This document shows positions 44,210-54,545 of a stretch of DNA of 64,000 bases, piece after piece. Position 1 is the stretch's first letter. Each line of letters starts with the position of its first letter. The notes below the pieces were generated by a model, which saw only the letters and a program-made list of their open reading frames with translations, was not told the DNA's origin and did no database searches. Both the position numbers and the translations under genes were made by a program. The stretch comes from Notamacropus eugenii (taxonomy: Eukaryota > Chordata > Mammalia > Diprotodontia > Macropodidae): the NCBI RefSeq assembly GCF_028372415.1, contig NC_092878.1, forward strand, positions 66,915,830 through 66,979,829, given 5' to 3'.

Positions 44210-45150
44210 AATTCAGACGTTGTGCTATAGCAATAATATTTCTTAAATATCTATTTTGTGCTAGGCACTGGGGATACAAGGAAAACATTTAAACAGTCCA
44301 TATTTTTAAAGAGCTCACATTTTCATGGGGAGACAATATGTAGATATAAGAGAATAAACTAAAAGTGTATAAAATAAATTCAAAGAAATTGAGGAGGAGA
44401 CTCTAACAGTAGGGACAGTCAAGGAAGACCTCTTGAGGGAAATAGTGATTGAGCTAGGTCTTGAAGTTGTGACATTTAAAAAGTTAGAGAGATAATTTCT
44501 GGATAATTAATAATTTTATTATTAATGCTAACTTGTTATTAGTAAAGGAAGTCAATGACATTCACAAATGACAAAACCCCTCATTGTGGTAGGCTTACAC
44601 TTTATAAGCCCTTGGAAGAGTGAGTGTACCTGAGGGTGACAATCAACTCTGATTAGGACTTATCAATTTCTATATCACTTGTCTGACAAATGAGAGAATC
44701 CATATTTTCCCAGATCTGAGTAAATACAATGAGTAGGAATCAACCCATTCACTTAAACCTAGAATTTCTTTTACTGTGTTTCATTGGATCTTAGCCTGTT
44801 TAAGTCTCTACCCGAGATTTTTCACACCAGTCAATTCCTGGATGAGGAAATAAGAAAGGGGAAAAACCTTGCTTCTAATTCAATATTAAACACAAGAGAG
44901 AAATAATCATTTCTCTCAAAGTCTTGAAAGTTAAAGTGAGGAGGGAATTTATTTCAGGCATGGGGGAAAGACAAAGGCACAGAGATGGGTGATAGAAGGT
45001 TGCTTGTAAGGACAGTAATAAACCCTGTTAAGGCAAACTTTAAAGTACATGAAGAGGAGTAAGACATGATAATGCTGAAAGGTATGTTGAGTCATGTTAT
45101 GAAGAATTTTAAAAGTCAAACAGAGGATCAAAATAGAACATGCTTATAGC
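44210..45150 (-). repeat. L2 LINE, split by an LTR
   Basis: Antisense L2 from its terminus: 'tattttgtgctaggcactgg', 'ggatacaaggaaaac', 'cacattttcatggggagac', 'tgagctaggtcttgaag' up to 44,467. It resumes at 44,923 with 'cttgaaagttaaagtgagga', 'ggcatgggggaaagacaaag', 'gcacagagatgggtgatag'. The two halves join at the TSD of the LTR at 44,468-44,918. Confidence 0.8.
44468..44918 (-). mobile_element. Solo LTR, family shared with 52,345-52,786 (4-bp target-site duplication)
   Basis: Ends TGTGACATTTAAAA...CATTTCTCTCA on the plus strand (TG...CA), flanked by aagt on both sides (44,464-44,467 and 44,919-44,922). On the minus strand a TATA-like 'gcttataaag' lies about 100 bp before 'aataaaatt', near the end, so the LTR is read on minus. 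Homologous along its length to the copy at 52,345. A 4-bp TSD fits class I (gamma-like) retroviruses. An old fossil. Confidence 0.72.
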
Positions 45151-45264
45151 CAGGATTCAGCTTCATGAACATGTGTGAGGATAATATGTCAGGAGAATCA
45201 CCAAATCCAAGAATTAGGCATATTTTGGGTAATATCCTCCCAAAATGCAAATGATCAATTTGAC

Positions 45265-45460
45265 AGAAGCATTTTGATATAGGAAGATTATTGAGTTGGG
45301 AATCAGATAATCTGAATTTTCATTCTAGCCTTGCCAATGACAAGATATGGAACTTTTAGAAAGCTGCTTAAGCTCAATTCCCTAATTTCCAAAATGAAGA
45401 AATTTCATGAGAAGACCTAAAAAGTCTTGTCCAAGTCTAAAATATTATGATTCCAATATT
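45265..45460 (+). repeat. MIR3-type SINE
   Basis: 'attgagttgggaatcagata', 'gaattttcattctagccttg', 'tttccaaaatgaagaaattt', 'tccaagtctaaaatattatg'. Confidence 0.65.
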
Positions 45461-45689
45461 CTGACATATCTGCCTATACTTCTGAATCTGTTAATTTACT
45501 AATATACATGTCAATTTTTGGTTACATGTAATTCCCATGTATTGCTTCTAGATCTGCTTTTTAAGCAAAGCTGACCAAGGGTGATTGCTTTTCTACGTAA
45601 CAATCCCTTTTATGACAAGTTAAATCTCATAAAAAGTAAAGAGTTTACATTTTAATGTAAGAAGACATTTCATCAAAGACAGTTGAAAA

Positions 45690-46350
45690 GAGTAGATGGG
45701 GATAAGGTACCCATTGATGGAGCATGGTGACAAGAGCAAAGCACAATTCATGGCATGTAGTAAGTACTTAATAAATGACTGAAAAAAAAAGAAATTCCTG
45801 GGAAGTTAAGTCAACAGTGTATCCTGGAGAGGAATAAAGACACCTTTAACCTGGGTCTCTTTCTTAAAATGGAAGCTCTGGGAGGAATTAGCCAATGAGA
45901 AAGTGAGGCATTAGAGATAGGAGGTTATTTTCAAAGTGAAAAGTAATCCATATGTGGAGTCAATTTCCCGGGTGAAGATACTTTTATGACATTGTAGAGA
46001 AAGTCCTGTGAAGATTAATCAGCCAAGCGGGATGGAGAGGAATGAAGACAGAAGGAATTATACTCCCTTCTCATCTCGAGAGTTTTGAACTCTTCCATAA
46101 AGCTTTTCCTGAGCTACTTATCTAAAAGTAATCCTTTTCCTCATCAAAATTTCTGAGGGTGGTTGATCTAATTCTCCTTTACTCAGACGATATTCTACTT
46201 TACACATTACATTTTTTATACAGATGAAGTATTTCATATATTCAATTATAAGCTACTTGAAGGCAAGGACTTTGTCATTTTCACCTTTTTATCCCAAGCA
46301 CTTAACACAGTCCCTCCTTTGTAAGAGCAGGCTTTTAATACATTTTATTA
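45690..46350 (+). repeat. L2-type LINE 3' ends (two pieces)
   Basis: 45,700-45,785 ends 'tggcatgtagtaagtacttaa', 'taaatgactgaaa'. 46,070-46,350 shows 'taagctacttgaaggcaagg', 'actttgtcattttcacc', 'cccaagcacttaacacagtc'. The stretch between them is unassigned. Confidence 0.65.
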
Positions 46351-47384
46351 TGTTCATCGGCTGAATTTATCAATGAGTTTTGTATATTTCCTTCACTGCA
46401 GTTATTCACACTGATAAGTTAAAATAAAAGACTATACCTATCACAATGGAGACATGAACCATTATGGGCAGATGAGGAAGGTAAGACTAAAACCAGCTAC
46501 TTAATGAGAATTATCAAGTTTAATTATTCTTCTACATTTACAGCACATTCTTGATTTTCTGAGATTAGCAGGAGGCTGAATAATTGAATATAATCAAGCA
46601 CATGTTTAAGTGGGGGAAGTAACTTTGGGGAGAGGCTGTGGGAGACCCAAACCAATTTTGTAATACAAATGAGCAGATAATCAAAGTAAACTTGATATAC
46701 GAAGTGAAGTGGTTGTGAGACTCTGGAAGGAATCAAATTTTTGTTGATCCCACCATTTGACAGTTCTTAAGGAAATTGGTACAGCATTTGTTGTGCAGCG
46801 AGTGGATAAAGAAACCTTAACTGGTGTGATATGAAGTAGTTTCATGGTGGTAGAAGAAAATTTGGAGAGAATACATCAACTTACCCTATTATTCTCAGAC
46901 ACAGTCTAAGATTCTTAGAAAAGCAAAAATTCAACCTTTAGAACTCCATTTCTTTATCCTTTCAATGAATCATTTGCAGTTCATGAAATAAATCTTCTTT
47001 TTTCATTTCGCTCTGCTCCAACGATAGAGAAACCTTTAGGCAGTTTCATAATTGCATTATTCAAGACACTTAGGTAATTCACAGTAGGCAAAAAAATTCT
47101 CAGATAATAATTCCTCATTGTGGTTTTTATAAGACTATTTAAAAAGAAGAAATAAAAACTTCTAAAATAAATGGATATATCTCATTCTATCCAACAGATA
47201 TGTTCCTAGAAAAGCATGTACATCAAAATTGTGTCTGTAGAATTTGTATTTTCCCACTAAATTCACAATTTCAGAGATGTATTCCCATAGTAAATGTTGC
47301 TCCCTTCCTTCCTAGGATATTATTTAAAAATAACCCTTAAGAATCTAGCAAATCCTTAAAAATTACATAAAGTAGGTAATATGC
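46351..47384. other. No recognised feature (about 1 kb)
   Basis: AT-rich, no repeat recognised, no coding evidence. Confidence 0.5.
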
Positions 47385-47646
47385 CTCACATGGTTAGTGT
47401 TAGGAATACATTATATAGCATATATAAGTGTTTTGAAAACATGAAACAGTATATACGTACTTATTACTATTATTGTTAGTGTTATTACCATCCAGTGACA
47501 TTTTTATTTGGATCCCCAGTATTTTCTATATTCCCTTTTCTAGCAGCCTACAAAGTTTTGTATCTCATACTCACATAGCCCACTCACTGGTCACTGTTTC
47601 CAACCCCTTTGAAATGCCCCTGTTCATCTGGTGGGTCCTAAGTGAA
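47385..47646 (+). repeat. Local direct duplication, copy 1
   Basis: Collinear with 48,981-49,234 (starts ctcacatggttagtgtta, contains 'ttttatttggatccccagta', ends 'ctaagtgaa'). Small substitutions and short indels only. The first part is MIR 3' sequence, the rest is not a repeat that I know. Confidence 0.9.
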
Positions 47647-47998
47647 TGTGTCTCAACAAAATCAGACTTTTTACCAAATATTTCTCTCAGATAATTATTC
47701 ACTCAAATCTTTTTAGCAATGAGCTGGTACTCCACTACAGTCTTATTCTGATGACTCATCATGGGATACTTCATTCTGACTGGGAAGAGACTTTGACTTC
47801 TTTAAAGGAATGTCAGTGGAACTGAAACACTGAAAAATCCTACCAATATGGAAAGATTTTGATAATGGAGCTGGTGATGTACAATCACCAGATTCAAGTC
47901 TATCATGTGAAAAATAGTCTACCTAAGTTTGTAGCATTTCCATTCTTAATTCATTTAGAGAAGACATTGTTGACATGGATCATGAACAATTTAAAAAT
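47647..47998. other. No recognised feature
   Basis: Nothing supported. Confidence 0.5.
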
Positions 47999-47999
47999 T

Positions 48000-48155
48000 T
48001 TTTTTGATAATTGTATTTCAACATAATTGGTTTCCTTTATAACTCCATTTACTTTATTTTATGCATTTAAAAATATTATTCTGAGAAAGGGTTCATAGAC
48101 TTTACCAGATTGCCAAAGGAGTCCATGAAACAAAAAAAAGTCAAGAACTTCTTAT
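48000..48155 (-). mobile_element. hAT (Charlie-like) DNA transposon relic
   Basis: The plus strand ends 'cagattgccaaaggagtcca', 'tgaaacaaaaaaaagtcaag', 'aacttctt', a drifted version of the 'ggttaagaaccactg' terminus of an old mammalian hAT family. Non-coding. The strand label is arbitrary. Confidence 0.5.
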
Positions 48156-48167
48156 TTATATAGATTC

Positions 48168-48298
48168 ACATAAATGTATATGTTTATATACACACATATA
48201 TACACACACGCATACATATATACATATACACATACATATTTACACATATATATACCCCCATATATATACACCCCCACATATATACATACATATGTAGC
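48168..48298. repeat. AT/AC-rich microsatellite
   Basis: Mixed 'tatacacaca', 'catacatata' and 'atatatatac' units over about 130 bp. Confidence 0.9.
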
Positions 48299-48833
48299 TA
48301 TACTCTCAAAAACCATCTAGAGTCATAAAGAGGCTGAGAACTGTGACATCAAAGGGAACACTCATGAATGAAATAATGGATTCTTGAAATGAGGAGATAT
48401 ATGTCAACAGGCAGTTCAGTGATATTAGGATGTGCTTCATACTTAAAATTTTTTGCTTGTTTTATAGTTTTATCTAATTTAATACAATCCGTCATGAGTG
48501 ATAAAATAAAACATATTTTCTTGTCTTCCTGATCTCCCACAGTAACAAAATAAATGACTTTTCAAAAGTGTTCATTGATCTTTCCCCATGGTTTATATTT
48601 TTTTATTTTTCACAATAAAATACTAGCAAAAGTACTGACTTTTTTTGGGAAAGTCTTTGGTAATATTATTATAATTAATGAATGTTATTTTTTTGTGTAT
48701 GAGAAAGAAGGAAAAAGGGAACAGTAGATTAGATCCAATATGGAATTAGATCACTGGAATTCTGATCATAATTGGAAAATAAATGAGAAGTTTTTATTTG
48801 CTTTGATTTAGTGTAAGGAGTCTTATACTGAGT
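48299..48833. other. No recognised feature
   Basis: AT-rich; nothing supported. Confidence 0.5.
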
Positions 48834-48834
48834 A

Positions 48835-49070
48835 ACTTGGTGGTGCAGTTGGAAGAATGCTGTACTTATAGTAAAGAAGATTTGATTTCAAATTCCACCT
48901 CAGATGCTTCCTTGGGCAAGTCACTTAAATTGGTCCAACTTGTTTTCTTATCCATAAAATAAGGGCAATAATAATAATAACTCACATGGTTAGTGTTAGA
49001 AATAAATTATATAGCATATATAAGTGTTTTGCTAACATGAAACAGTATATGAGTACTTATTATTATTGTT
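48835..49070 (+). repeat. MIR SINE, overlapping the local duplication
   Basis: Full MIR order: 'ggtggtgcagttggaagaat', 'gatttcaaattccacctc', 'ccttgggcaagtcacttaaa', 'tcttatccataaaataagg', 'aataataataataactcaca', 'tataagtgttttgctaac'. Its 3' part lies in duplication copy 2. Confidence 0.8.
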
Positions 49071-49234
49071 ATTGTTGTTATCCAGTCACATTTTTATTTG
49101 GATCCCCAGTATTTTCTATATTCTCTTTTCTGGCAGCCTACAAAGTTTTGGGTCTTACCCACATAGCCCAATCATTGTCCATTGTTTTCAACCCCTTTGA
49201 AATGCCCTTGTTCATCTAGTAGGTTCTAAGTGAA
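48981..49234 (+). repeat. Local direct duplication, copy 2
   Basis: Partner of 47,385-47,646. This copy is preceded by the rest of the MIR while copy 1 is not, so this is likely the source locus. Confidence 0.9.
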
Positions 49235-49740
49235 ATATTAGGATTCCTTTTCCTGTTTTGTCAGTTCCATGGACAGTAGCTAGTGCTTTAATCATTTCTT
49301 CACTAGTTCTGTGCTCTCCTCCTACCCCATTCCTCCTCCCATCTACTGTGGGGCTTTTGTGGTACTTAGCATAACAAAAGATAGTGCAAGGGGAAACCTA
49401 GAAACAGTTATAAGACCTCATTAATGTTACTAGCCAATTTCCCTACCACTGCTTGTCTTCTGAGATAATCACTCAGTTTTATCAAGAATTCATTTTGTAT
49501 CAATAAGATTAAATACCCCTAGAATTTTGAGAAACAATAATATTTCCCATGACTTGTATTTTGTGTATTCCTATGGGGTAGTAGGTATTTTTCTGAGTCT
49601 TCCCAGGTGTTAAGCTTTTGTGAATATATGAATGAAAAAGCCTTCATTAAAAAAAAGAAAAAAAAATAGATGCGAAGGGAAAAAAATCAGGCTGCTTCAG
49701 GCAGAGCTCACTGTTAAACAACTTAGGTATTTAAATTAGA
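49235..49740. other. No recognised feature
   Basis: Nothing supported apart from short A-rich runs near 49,650. Confidence 0.5.
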
Positions 49741-49741
49741 G

Positions 49742-50205
49742 TTAATAATAACTCCCATTTATATAGTGGCTTATAATCTATAAACACTGCCTTTATTACA
49801 GTGCTATACAATTACAATTAAAGGGGCAGTTAGGTGGTGCAAGTGATAGAGCATCAGTGCAGGAGTCAGGAGGATCTGCGTTCAAATCTCTCCTCAGACA
49901 CTTGAAACTCACTAGCTGTGTGACTTTGGGCAAGTCACTTAACCCCAATTGCCTCACCTGGGTCAGCTCCAGTCATCCTGATGAATATCTGGTCACTGGA
50001 TTCAGATGGCTCTGGAGGAGAAGTGAGGCTGATGACCTGCACAGCCCTCCCTCATTCAAAATAAAGTCAAGTGCAAGTCATGTCATTTTTTCTCTGATGG
50101 CATGATCTTCTTCGGCAGTGAAGGACAAACACACACATACAATTACTACAGATTCTAGACTAAAACCTAGACCTTCTGACTCCAGTGGTCTATTCACCAC
50201 ACCCC
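49742..50205 (-). repeat. MIR SINE split by a WSINE1-type SINE
   Basis: Antisense MIR start ('ataactcccatttatatagt', 'ggcttataatctataaacac') stops at 49,822 and the antisense end ('aaacctagaccttctgactc', 'cagtggtctattcaccacac') follows at 50,147. The inserted SINE lies between. Confidence 0.7.
49823..50136 (+). mobile_element. WSINE1-type SINE, near full length
   Basis: 'gggcagttaggtggtgcaag', B-box-like 'gttcaaatc', 'gggcaagtcacttaacccc', 'gatgaatatctggtcactgg', 'gatggctctggaggagaag', 'gatcttcttcggcagtgaag', (AC)n end. Flanked by tacaatta (49,813-49,820 and 50,138-50,145), with one or two extra bases on the left. Confidence 0.85.
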
Positions 50206-50945
50206 AGCAATCTAATCTATAACTGTTCTTGTAAAATTCTAGTTGCCACTAAATCAAAAGATCATAGAAAACTGGAAACAGTTTTGGAAACTTTTGGAAA
50301 AAGTTCACTCCTGTTCTCCCCACTGACTAAATTCAACAAGAAGGATACTCCAAACATTCAAATCATTAAAGGAAGATCCTTGGAAAATTGTAAAACATGA
50401 TTCTTCTTTCTACACCCAAAAGGACCCTGTAGGAAAATGTGTCTTTTATCATTCTAATAATATGGAGAAAAAATGTTAAAATGAACCCCTTCCTATGAGC
50501 AAGGTAGAAATGACATATCAACCCTTACAAAATAAATGCTGTTCTAATTTAGAGCGTTTTCAGGGTGACCTCTCCTTCCCCCTAATTATATTCTCCTTAT
50601 TAACCCTGATTATTTATAGTCCCATCATTCTTCACTTTTGATGACCTTGCCTTGGGTGATTAGAATCTCATTTCATACTCAGAATATCCCTTAGAAGAAG
50701 AGTTAGAAAAAAAGAACTAGACTAGTACTAGAAATTGTCTCCTCTGTTCATGATCCGTCATGCTCAACAAAATCAATACATTCTTTAGGACTGTGGGGTC
50801 ACATTCATAAAGACGTGGAGATGAGGAAACTGTATATAAGGATCACTGTGAGCTATCCATTGACTTAGAAAACAGCATATGAACATCATTATGTTCTATT
50901 GTATTTTTATTTATTTCGCTAAGTATCTCCCAACTACCTTTTTAG
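50206..50945. other. No recognised feature
   Basis: Nothing supported. Confidence 0.5.
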
Positions 50946-50949
50946 TCTG

Positions 50950-51258
50950 CTTGGGCTGCATTGAAGACTGTTATATTGCCCTATGTGTCCACATTTTCTA
51001 TGAAATCTTCCCTGACCATCCCAGTCCCAATGATCTCTTTTTTGGTGTTTATACACTTATACAAAACTTTTTCATTCAGTGTCATCCATTTGACTTATTA
51101 TGCATAGTCCTCTCTTTTCATGCCATCACTTTTTCCCTAGGTTATTTCATCAACCAAGTGGTCTCCTTGATTTCAGTGTGTGATGTTCCTAATCCATTCT
51201 GCCACCAAAATGATTTTCTGAGTTTTCAGCTCATTTCCTTGATCAAAATCCTCCCTAG

Positions 51259-51298
<40 letters not shown>

Positions 51299-51650
51299 TA
51301 TATAAGATAAAAATAGGAACTCAGTTCTTCACATAAGCTACAATGTGCCTTTGGCCTACCCTTCCCTGCATATTTCCCAAGACTCCCCTTCACATATTTC
51401 ACATAGCAACCAAAGAGGACTCTCAGTTGTTCTCCAATCTCAATTTTTTTCTTATCTCTGTAAACTCATGTAGGATCTACTCCATTCCTCTATTTTATGC
51501 CCTACTCATCTCAGTTGGTTAAATTCTCTCTTCCTTTAACTCTGGTTCTTGCAGAAGTGTTTATTTCCACAGTGAAGGTATTAGACTCTCCTATGAAATG
51601 TATTATACTGGAGCTCTTGGTTTGTTACTCTCCTTTTCTTTACTTATCTG
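50950..51650 (+). repeat. L2-type LINE fragments with an (AC)n run
   Basis: Drifted L2 pieces such as 'gtgtgatgttcctaatccat', 'tctgccaccaaaatgatttt', 'gatcaaaatcctccctag' and, past the AC run at 51,262-51,291, 'ggcctacccttccctgcata', 'agcaaccaaagaggactctc'. The 143-codon open frame at 50,879-51,310 is a by-product. Confidence 0.55.
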
Positions 51651-51767
51651 AGTATATGACCTATTTCTTAGAGTAAAATTTAAGATTCTTGGGGGAGGGG
51701 GGTAGAAACTATGTGATTTTTCTCTTTCTCCATAGTTTGTAGAACAGAGACTTGTCATAATAAGCAC

Positions 51768-51770
<3 letters not shown>

Positions 51771-51817
<47 letters not shown>

Positions 51818-51824
51818 CAAACAG
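51771..51824. repeat. (AC)n microsatellite
   Basis: Pure AC 51,771-51,800, then AC with 'aa' interruptions. Confidence 0.97.
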
Positions 51825-52235
51825 AAGCACACAATTGGATTTTCATTTTTGAAGAATCAGAATGGAAAAAAAAACTTAGTTGAGTGGAGCAAAAGGTATG
51901 AAAGTATCATTTATATTTGAATACCATGTATATTTTATTGCACAAAAATGAGAAGACCAGGCTAGATTTAAGAGAAAAAAAGACAAAAATAACTGAAAAA
52001 AATGTGTTGATGCAAGCAGGGAAGACATTACTTATAAAAGGAAAGGAAATAAGAGGAAATGGAGTTTGCTGTCAAAGTGGTGTATCATGGAGGGATATAT
52101 TGTAAACTAACAAGGCAATTTCACTGTGTGTTCAGAAATAGATAGAAAAGAAATTATTCAGTTATGTCCCATGTTAAGGTCCACATCTACAGGAGCTATA
52201 ATAGTGTTCAACCAAAAAAGAGAATTTTGTTATAA
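51825..52235. other. No recognised feature
   Basis: A-rich; nothing supported. Confidence 0.5.
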
Positions 52236-52236
52236 A

Positions 52237-52910
52237 CTGTTGTTTAGTCATTTTCAGTTTGTCCAATTTTTTTGTGACCCTTTTGGGTTTTCTTGGTGAA
52301 GACTGTAGAATGGTTTGCTTTGTTCTTCTCCAGCTCATTTTATATGTGACAATTAAAAAGGTTCAAGACATAATTTCTGGGTAATTTAACAATTTTGTTA
52401 ATAAGGTCAGCAGGTTACTAATAAGACGATGATCATTTGGCCCTTTCTCTTAGACCAAAGACAATCATGGGAGTGGGCTCACAATTTATATGCTCTTAGA
52501 AGAGTTAAGTATTCAATGAAGGGCTAAGAGTGACATCATGTGGAAAATATCTCTATATTCAGACTACCCACAGTTTTGTGTTATCTAGATCCAAGCTTGA
52601 GTAGAACACAATAGGCTTCCCCACTTTAGATTAAATTTTTTTGTAATTGGGTGTGGTCTGAGATAATTTAATTTTTTTACCAGTGATGTCCTTCAAGAGA
52701 CTGAACTTTTTAAAATCAGGAATTTGGAAGAAAAGGAGATCTCTGAATCTCCTCAAGATATGGGTTATTAATAGCCTTTTCTCTCATACAGATGAGGATA
52801 TAGGCAAATAGGGATAAGTGACTTGTCCAGGGTCACAGAGCTAGTGAGGGTATGAAGCTAGGTCTTTCTGACTCCAGAACCAGTGTTCTTTCCACTGTGC
52901 CAACAAAGGA
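52237..52910 (-). mobile_element. Mar1-type SINE split by an LTR
   Basis: Plus strand shows the antisense SINE tail ('ctgttgtttagtcattttca', 'gtgacccttttgggttttct', 'ttctccagctcatttta') up to 52,344. After the LTR it goes on with 'tacagatgaggatataggca', 'aagtgacttgtccagggtca', 'cagagctagtgaggg', 'tctttctgactccagaacc', 'tctttccactgtgcc'. Confidence 0.82.
52345..52786 (-). mobile_element. Solo LTR, same family as 44,468-44,918
   Basis: Plus strand: TGTGACAATTAAAAAGG...CTTTTCTCTCA, about 442 bp, TG...CA ends. Flanked by tata and taca (52,341-52,344 and 52,787-52,790), consistent with a 4-bp TSD after one change. Shares 'ataatttctgg', 'ttaataa' and 'ttagaagagt'-type landmarks with its partner and is read on minus ('gcatataaattgtg' as TATA region). 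An old fossil. Confidence 0.72.
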
Positions 52911-52984
52911 GAAGATACCTTAGCCTGGTTTAAGGAGAAATTAAATTTTTAAAAGATAGCATTAGAATTGAAATTAGGGTGTAA

Positions 52985-53060
52985 ATTGCAGCTATCAACA
53001 CAGTATTTAAACACACACATCCACTCACAGACCTACACACACATACACACACACACCAGA
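52985..53060. repeat. Imperfect (AC)n run
   Basis: 'acacacacatccactcacag' and 'acacacacatacacacacac' at 53,008-53,057. Confidence 0.9.
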
Positions 53061-53284
53061 AAGTGAAAAATGCAATGGAGAATCTATTCAAAGAAGTAAA
53101 GGCTCTGAAAGAAAAATGATGAAGCATTTGGAGCACAAAAACACAGAAATGGAAGAAAATTTGGAAAAAGAGAATTCAATTCAATGATTTTATAGGAACA
53201 TAAATTTTATAATTTTATACAGGATAGTGTATTAACTATGAAAATAGAGGGAAAGAGGTAATAGAATTACAAGATTATATTTTT

Positions 53285-53425
53285 AAAACTCAAAGAGACT
53301 TTAGGAGGTGACCAAGTATGATTTTCTCATTATATAGATGAGGAAATTGAGATGTATAAAGATTGGATGACTTGCCTAGCGTCTAAACTTAAGGTTCAGT
53401 CTTCCTAAGCTACAGCATAATCAGT
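53285..53425 (-). repeat. MIR/MIR3-type SINE fragment
   Basis: Plus strand: 'caaagagactttaggaggtg', 'tatagatgaggaaattgaga', 'gatgacttgcctagc', 'aaggttcagtcttcctaag'. Confidence 0.65.
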
Positions 53426-53569
53426 CAAGTCACTGTAGGTAATGATGACATGACATGCAGCTTTGGAATGACTGTGAGATTGCTCTTCTCATTTACTCCT
53501 ACCCCAAGTCCCAGTTACTACTACTTAGCCTTGTCCAAACAAACTGTGTGTTGTTGACCCACAGAAAAG

Positions 53570-54360
53570 ACCTGTAGGACACGGTGGAGTTTTTGAATGC
53601 TGTCATGGCTTCATGTTGGAGTTCCAACCTGGTAGTAGGAGAGGGCAGTCATAAACATGGCCCTTATGAAGATGAAATGGGCCCCACAGATAACATCCCA
53701 GAAGAGGAAAAAACCCTATTGATCTTTGGACTTCAGGAGCCCATATTGGGTCATCAGCAGCTACTCAAGTCCTTTCTGACTCCCATAGTTGGCAAAGAAC
53801 TCAGGCATAGAACCCAGCTGGTCTAGTTCTCCAAAGCCTAGAGTATACAGGTCAGCATCATTAGGCAGTCATTGCCTGACTCAACCTTCAACACAGGTGT
53901 CTCAGGCTGAGTCTGTACAGGGACCATAATTTTCTTCATGGACCCAAGGAGACTCAGAAAGAGCCCCAGAGAAAATCTTTCCTGTCCTTGATTAGCTCTG
54001 CAGTGTAGTTTTCTTCATCTGAAACCTGCTCTACCTTCTTAGACAGCTCCACTATCTTTGGAACAGTTTCTCAGCTATCTATGCTGGTAATGCTCCCAAA
54101 GATACCTTCATTGCAGGTGAAGGTATAGACTTGAACCCTTTTTTCCAGTCACAATGTGAATCCTTCCAAGCCTCAGACTTTATGGTACCTTCAGGAATGG
54201 GGATCAAGGCTATTTGTTTCCACCCTGCCACTTCTCAGCTGAGACCCAGCTGGTCTACAGCCTCCTGGCCCAAGCCTGTTTCAGCATAGTAAGATTTGTG
54301 GCAGATTTTTACTTATTTGCTTTCATGGTGGAATTTTCTCCTGGAGGATTTCTCTTGTTC
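53570..54360 (-). pseudogene. Possible processed pseudogene, parent not identified
   Basis: A 0.8-kb block with more balanced composition than its flanks and no known repeat. Minus-strand translation gives protein-like pieces in changing frames: KSYYAETGLGQEAVDQLGLS (about 54,290), VYTFTCNEGIFGSITSID (about 54,115), [20 protein letters not shown] (about 54,050) and [19 protein letters not shown] (about 53,825), with stops and shifts between them. I do not recognise the parent. Chance or a plus-strand origin cannot be excluded: the plus strand also has an 80-codon frame at 53,584. Confidence 0.3.
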
Positions 54361-54545
54361 TAGCATTTGGCTGGGATGTTGGTGATCTCTCTACTCTCTT
54401 GGCTACGCTGCAAATTACCTATCTCATATTTTACTGAAAAAATGAAGACCATTCACTGTGAGTTCCCTATTCACCACTCTTCCTCATCTCATATTACTCA
54501 GACACCTTTTGCTATTATGCTTCACCCCTTGTCTCACATGAAGAG
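54361..54545. other. No recognised feature
   Basis: Between the possible pseudogene and the L2. Confidence 0.4.

Noticed and set aside
50879-51310. Plus-strand open frame of 143 codons ending in His/Thr repeats
   Set aside because: Runs through L2-derived sequence into an AC microsatellite; no recognisable domain.
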